A DNA stretch of 23,685 nucleotides from Ophiothrix spiculata (Eukaryota > Echinodermata > Ophiuroidea > Amphilepidida > Ophiotrichidae). Below, piece by piece: positions 21,401 to 23,685 of the stretch. Both the position numbers and the translations under genes were made by a program. How positions within the stretch are numbered: the stretch's first letter is position 1; each line of letters begins with the position of its first letter. The notes beneath the pieces were generated by a model. That model was not told the origin of the DNA. It ran no database searches and saw nothing but the letters and a program-made list of their open reading frames with translations. The stretch lies in NCBI GenBank assembly GCA_000969725.1, contig JXSR01S045136.1; one strand, given 5' to 3'.

Positions 21401-21878
21401 TCAAGTTCACATGGATTGAACGAGGGTTAAAATTACACCAAACGAACATGATTACGATTTGGTTGAATTTTGAAAAAATACGTTTCTGACATAGGTATCT
21501 AGTATCTATCTTTGTTGATATCACAGAAAGTAATAATGCTGTGATATTAAAATTTTGCAAACATCTAGCAGCGGTATGTATCATAAGTTATGCAAAGTTT
21601 GAATTCTCCAACTGCTATACTTTTTGCAAACAATAATTTTCCTACTAACCATTTTTTGGACACCTGGTACTTTAAAATGATCCTGTTTTGAAAAAAAACA
21701 CCAGACTTGTGATGAAGGTGGAGGAGGCTCTTGTTTATGTATTTATTTTAGGGGTGGGGTTATAGCTGATGAACAATATATTATCTTCATTTGTCTCATT
21801 TTTTTCTTCTTCTGTGTCTACAGCAAACTTATCTATGCTTTTTCCGGTTGGAACTCTCCCATTGCCGTCATTGAACAA
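15471..21878 (+). CDS. WDR36: WDR36/UTP21 homologue, five internal exons (partial gene)
   Basis: WDR36 (yeast Utp21) is a WD40 protein of the U3 snoRNP/small-subunit processome, acting in the nucleolus in pre-18S rRNA processing. Five exons join as 15471-15498, 16877-16977, 18125-18242, 19821-19953 and 21824-21878, giving 435 nt or 145 codons with no stop. Intron phases chain correctly (1, 0, 1, 2) and every intron is GT-AG. Recognisable stretches against human WDR36 (recalled, not searched) are VSVSNAHPDDIICLAVD, HLLLPFGEHLVSVDED, MHPTTYLNKILLGSRQGS, MQLWNIRTNKLIYAFSGW. KIWDIKSE and LWNIRTNK are blade-ending WD-like signatures of the first two repeats. This covers roughly residues 50-200 of a protein of about 900. 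No start exon, stop or promoter is identified; the next exon is not found before the window ends. Introns are 1378, 1147, 1578 and 1870 bp and full of MITEs. Family assignment is strong; the organism is not certain. Confidence 0.93.
16312..16341. repeat. Perfect 13-bp stem, 4-nt loop hairpin in a WDR36 intron
   Basis: ATGAATTGAATAG, loop AGTT, CTATTCAATTCAT. Exact pairing over 13 bp. The rest of intron 15499-16390 shows nothing else recognised. Confidence 0.75.
16391..16602. mobile_element. hAT-type MITE with 17-bp inverted ends and 8-bp target duplication
   Basis: CAGTGTTTCCGCTAAGG at the left is exactly inverted at the right end (CCTTAGCGGAAACACTG). The flanks GTCACAGG (16383-16390) and GTCACGGG (16603-16610) match at 7 of 8 positions, which fits the 8-bp target duplication and CAG-type ends of hAT transposons. 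It is 212 bp with no transposase and lies in the WDR36 intron before the exon at 16877. Confidence 0.9.
16700..16817. repeat. Truncated second copy of the hAT MITE body
   Basis: The stretch repeats the inner and right part of the element at 16391-16602 in the same orientation: GAGAAAGA, CAATTTTCA-CC, TGATTTT, GCAAGC, TGGCGCAAGC. It lacks the terminal CAGTG end and is more diverged, so it is older or from a related family. It lies about 60 bp before a WDR36 exon. The open frame 16521-16811 crosses both copies and is not a gene. Confidence 0.6.
16877..16977 (+). CDS. WDR36: WDR36 exon encoding NAHPDDIICLAVD... segment
   Basis: The acceptor is TTGTATTCCAG and the donor is GTGAATG. Two bases complete a split codon, then 33 codons follow, ending AFASGRQ at phase 0. 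The segment corresponds to human DICCMAADGRLVFAAYGN followed by VFSAFARNKE, part of the first beta-propeller. Confidence 0.92.
17326..17765. repeat. Possible element with ~15-bp inverted ends
   Basis: AAAAAATGGGGGTCACC (near 17327) and GGTCCCCCATTTTTT (near 17749) are inverted copies. Nothing else inside matches, so the pairing could be chance between G- and A-rich words. It abuts the next MITE. Confidence 0.3.
17769..18100. mobile_element. PIF/Harbinger-like MITE with TAA target duplication
   Basis: The left end GGCCAAAGAAAAAAAA and the right end TTTTTTTTTTGGCC are inverted, and pairing continues to GTCTCAGCTT (left, near 17793) and AAGCTGAGAC (right, near 18069). TAA flanks both ends (17766-17768 and 18101-18103), the 3-bp target duplication expected of PIF/Harbinger. 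Length is 332 bp, non-coding. Its T-rich right tip lies only 24 bp from the WDR36 exon at 18125 and falls in the branch-point/polypyrimidine zone of that intron. Confidence 0.85.
18125..18242 (+). CDS. WDR36: WDR36 exon encoding first WD repeat end
   Basis: The acceptor is GATTTTTTACAG and the donor is GTAGGGT. It has 39 codons plus one base, from VIHTYEGHVSDVHLL to VKIWDIKSE. The human counterpart reads IVHTFKGHKAEIHFL to LIIWHIYSE. GH near the start and WD near the end are the classic WD40 landmarks. The polypyrimidine tract lies just downstream of a MITE ending at 18100. Confidence 0.95.
18618..19015. mobile_element. hAT-like MITE with CAAGGGTTTAGCCAG ends
   Basis: CAAGGGTTTAGCCAG (18618-18632) is exactly inverted at 19001-19015. 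The flanks ACAACAAA and ACCATAAA agree at 6 of 8 positions, suggestive of an old 8-bp duplication. It is about 398 bp with no transposase, in the WDR36 intron after the exon at 18125, and only 9 bp from the next element. Confidence 0.7.
19025..19474. mobile_element. MITE, CATATG family, copy 1
   Basis: The ends begin CATATGTAACCC at the left and CATATGTGACCC (inverted) at the right, with pairing over about 36 bp through TCATAT-GAAA and GTACCTTAAGG. Internal words AAGCTTTAAAATGAT and GCCTGTATCTC recur in copy 2 at 20342. It is non-coding; the minus-strand frame 19266-19667 overlapping it is not a gene. No clear target duplication beyond the palindromic CATATG itself. Confidence 0.8.
19638..19720 (+). 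pseudogene. WDR36: Decayed tandem copy of the WDR36 exon at 19821
   Basis: Within the intron, 183 bp upstream of the real exon, lies a stretch that matches the exon start base for base in blocks: AAATC-ACTTGG-GTTA, GGTTTGACA, CATCAC-GCTCT, AAGCAAAATCTTG versus CAACAAAATCTTG. The preceding TTTATTAG resembles the real acceptor region TTTATTTGATCAG. An extra two bases after GTTA shift the frame, and stops follow, so it cannot serve as a coding exon. The downstream strings TCTTGATTATTTTCTTT and TCTTGATTATTTGTTTTCTTT also suggest a local tandem duplication. A chance match is unlikely, but an alignment score was not computed. Confidence 0.65.
19821..19953 (+). CDS. WDR36: WDR36 exon encoding second WD repeat
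   Basis: The acceptor is TTTATTTGATCAG and the donor is GTAAGTG. AA at the start completes a glutamate codon with the G that ends the previous exon; 43 codons follow, then AA, which is completed by C of the next exon to give asparagine. It encodes IYLELGFDNSSF, HPTTYLNKILLGS and MQLWNIRT, nearly the same as human WDR36 (HPSTYLNKILLGS, LQLWNVKS). A decayed copy of the first ~83 bp of this exon lies upstream at 19638-19720. Confidence 0.96.
20342..20602. mobile_element. MITE, CATATG family, copy 2
   Basis: CATATGTGACCTGCTCC at the left is inverted at the right; pairing covers about 37 bp, through ACGAAACC and GGACAAAGTC. It shares its terminal 11 bases and the inner words AAGCTTTAAAATGAT and GGCTGTAACTC with copy 1, so the two are related but of different subfamilies. 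It lies in the intron between the exons at 19821 and 21824 and directly abuts the next element. Confidence 0.85.
20603..21667. mobile_element. 1.07-kb long inverted-repeat element, arms ~225 bp
   Basis: CCAGGTGTCC starts the left arm (20603) and its complement ends the right arm (21667). The arms stay similar for about 225 bp: GTAGTTGGA, CTAGATATTTGTGAAATTTT, ATATCACA, ATCAACAAAG-TAGATAC, TATGTCAGA, TTCAAAATTCAAC. The middle is unrelated AT-rich sequence with no transposase. It could fold into a long RNA hairpin within the WDR36 intron. Confidence 0.8.
21824..21878 (+). CDS. WDR36: WDR36 exon encoding KLIYAFSGW segment
   Basis: The acceptor is CTGTGTCTACAG and the donor is GTAAGTA. One base plus 18 codons read KLIYAFSGWNSPIAVIEQ, ending at phase 0. 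Human WDR36 has KLLYTFPGWKVGVTALQQ at this place. The following exon, expected to encode an IGLMSGQVIIHN-like stretch, is not visible up to 23685. Confidence 0.92.
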
Positions 21879-21988
21879 GTAAGTATATGAAAAAAGCATA
21901 TTGAAAAATCATGTGCAACTGAAAAGTTTACACTTGCTCTTAAATCAATTAATCTGTGAAAACATAAACAAAATCATATGGTAATATT

Positions 21989-22085
21989 TTGGTAGTCTCT
22001 TTCACGTGATTTTTTGATTTTCATTAGATCATGTATACATTTCACTAGTAACTAAGTCATTAAGTCCTGTGAAAGAGACTACCAA
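21989..22085. mobile_element. 97-bp hairpin MITE
   Basis: TTGGTAGTCTCTTTCAC (21989-22005) is exactly inverted at 22069-22085. The interior is 63 bp and non-coding. It lies just inside the WDR36 intron that starts at 21879. Confidence 0.75.
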
Positions 22086-23685
22086 ATCGATCATCACTGG
22101 AAGTGGACGTCACTTGTGATCAAGACCTCTGCCTGAGAGGTCAAAAGCTAAAGTATGTGAGTAATGAGTACAATTCTGGATTTGTCTAGCAAAATTTTAC
22201 CCTATTAGTTTGAACAATCCTATAAATGCAAATATTTAGTATTTCTCAAAATCATGTTCAGTATAATACTGGTTTTCTGGATTTATTATTAAATTTATTT
22301 TGTAAAATATATTTTAAACACAATTTTGAAAGAAATAAGTTTTAGAACTTCAGATTATTGCTCAATTTCAAGTTCTTTGAAATGAGGAATACTACAGGAA
22401 TGACCCACAGTTTTGTCCCACATGAAATGACCCTCCTCTTTTTACAGAGCATAATTATACCTTTGCTTTAAACATGCTTTCATTTACATAGCTTAACTTT
22501 AATTTACCATCACCCTAAGATTTGAATCCATGATGACCTTATATTTAAAGTTTCATATCAAATGCTATATCAAATCCTTTTCCTGAAGTTGCACCAGCCA
22601 TTTAAAAATTATTTAATCTTGACGCTTCACTATTCAGCTCAGACTGTCGTATATCTGCGGTAGAGGCTCATCACAAACCTTCATAAGTCATCCCTCATTC
22701 TACCTAAATGTTCATGAGTGTAAGGATTTGGTGCATATGTAGGTCAACAAAATGGTGTTGATTATATGTGCAACTTTTGCAAGATATATGCATGTTGAAA
22801 GAAAGTCAAACAATCACCAAAGTGCTATATTCTATTAACCTTGAAGTATGCAACAAACAGTAGGACTCTGCCACAAGATCTGTAGCATATCCCTTGTATT
22901 CTACAACATTGTGAACTGTTTGTTTTGCATTGTGCAAAAGACTAGCTAGTAATGATTGTTTAGGATTGATGAATTTTTCATGAATTTGATATTATTTTGG
23001 GCTAATTTTATAACACATGAACAAACATTGACCATAAGTTCATTTGAATATTCAGCAAGATTTTGGTACGTTGTTATGATTTGAGAAATTTAGACTAATT
23101 TACTTCCCCTTATGGTCATGGTTAATGTGCATTAATCAGCTACTTGTTGCATACTTCAATATTTACAGAGTATACACATGTTCTGTGCATGACATTCAAA
23201 ATAAACATGCTAAAATAAACAAAGTACCATCCATGTTCTGCATTTGACACTCTAAACAATTCAATATTCATGCCAAATATAGGGGCATACAATGCTCTGT
23301 ATAGAAAATCCGGGTAGGGGGTTGCAGCAACCTAGTATGTTTTACAAAAAATAGCTCAGGTGGACTAGGGTTAAAGTAATGTATCATGGTCACTTTTTTG
23401 TTTTCCCTGTCAAATTATAGACAGGTTGTTTGGAGTGATACATCCAGCAGTAATTTGTACCACTCGTCGGTGGGCTAAAACCCACCCACGGTATAACTAT
23501 TACCTGTATGAATGATGCCTCTTGTGTAGTGTAACTGATCAATTTGCAAGAATTGAATTCAGCTCTATGGAATTTTTTTTAAATCAACCATTCTTTGAAA
23601 ATTGGTGTCACTTGTTGGTGAACTTGATACATTCTGACTAAAAATCTATGAGACTTGGTTGGTATGACAAACATTTTCAGAAATT
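22086..23685. other. WDR36 intron continuing to the window end, with weak repeats
   Basis: No further WDR36 exon was found. TTGAAGTATGCAACAA (22841-22856) is exactly inverted at 23144-23159, perhaps the ends of a ~319-bp MITE. CATGTTCTG-type imperfect direct repeats occur at about 23177 and 23233. A GACCTCT/AGAGGTC hairpin lies at 22124-22142. Confidence 0.45.

Noticed and set aside
23455-23500. GTGGGCTAAAACCCAC hairpin
   Set aside because: Short stem in intron sequence with no partner or context; likely chance.

Overview
This is animal nuclear DNA, most likely from a marine invertebrate deuterostome (echinoderm or hemichordate; not proven). The base is AT-rich, one interrupted gene has GT-AG introns of 1.1-1.9 kb, and the rest is packed with short inverted-repeat elements, a tRNA-derived SINE with an ATT tail, a CR1/L2-type LINE fragment and a Ty3/gypsy fossil. 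A 50-base run of N at 10387-10436 marks an assembly gap. No bacterial-style gene, operon or CRISPR array is present.

The only host gene I can support is WDR36/UTP21 on the + strand, in the right third of the window. Five consecutive internal exons (15471-15498, 16877-16977, 18125-18242, 19821-19953, 21824-21878) have consensus splice sites and matching phases. Together they encode 145 residues that align from memory with the N-terminal part of human WDR36. The protein is a WD40 component of the U3 snoRNP/small-subunit processome that matures 18S rRNA. The start exon and the later WD40 exons are not seen here; the start exon may lie in the N gap or upstream.

Left part (1-5260): a small hairpin repeat at the window edge, next to a broken Ty3/gypsy reverse-transcriptase relic (minus strand); a ~960-bp element with inverted ends; an LTR-like block with TATA box and poly(A) signal; a stretch with four copies of a TCACAAACGTTAC motif; and a decayed LINE reverse transcriptase (minus strand). 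Middle (5260-15240): a 2.6-kb foldback element whose two ~1.2-kb arms are built from ~145-205-bp tandem units; a CpG-rich island; then a series of palindromic elements, a microsatellite, low-order repeats and a SINE. Right (15470-23685): WDR36, whose introns each carry one or more MITEs, some with convincing target-site duplications, plus a decayed duplicate of one WDR36 exon.

The most interesting things are the giant foldback element with internal tandem units, the fossil exon duplication in WDR36, a 28-nt microexon, a Harbinger-like MITE ending 24 bp before a splice acceptor, and the very high density of long inverted repeats able to form double-stranded RNA if transcribed. Most other long open frames lie inside repeats and are not supported as genes.
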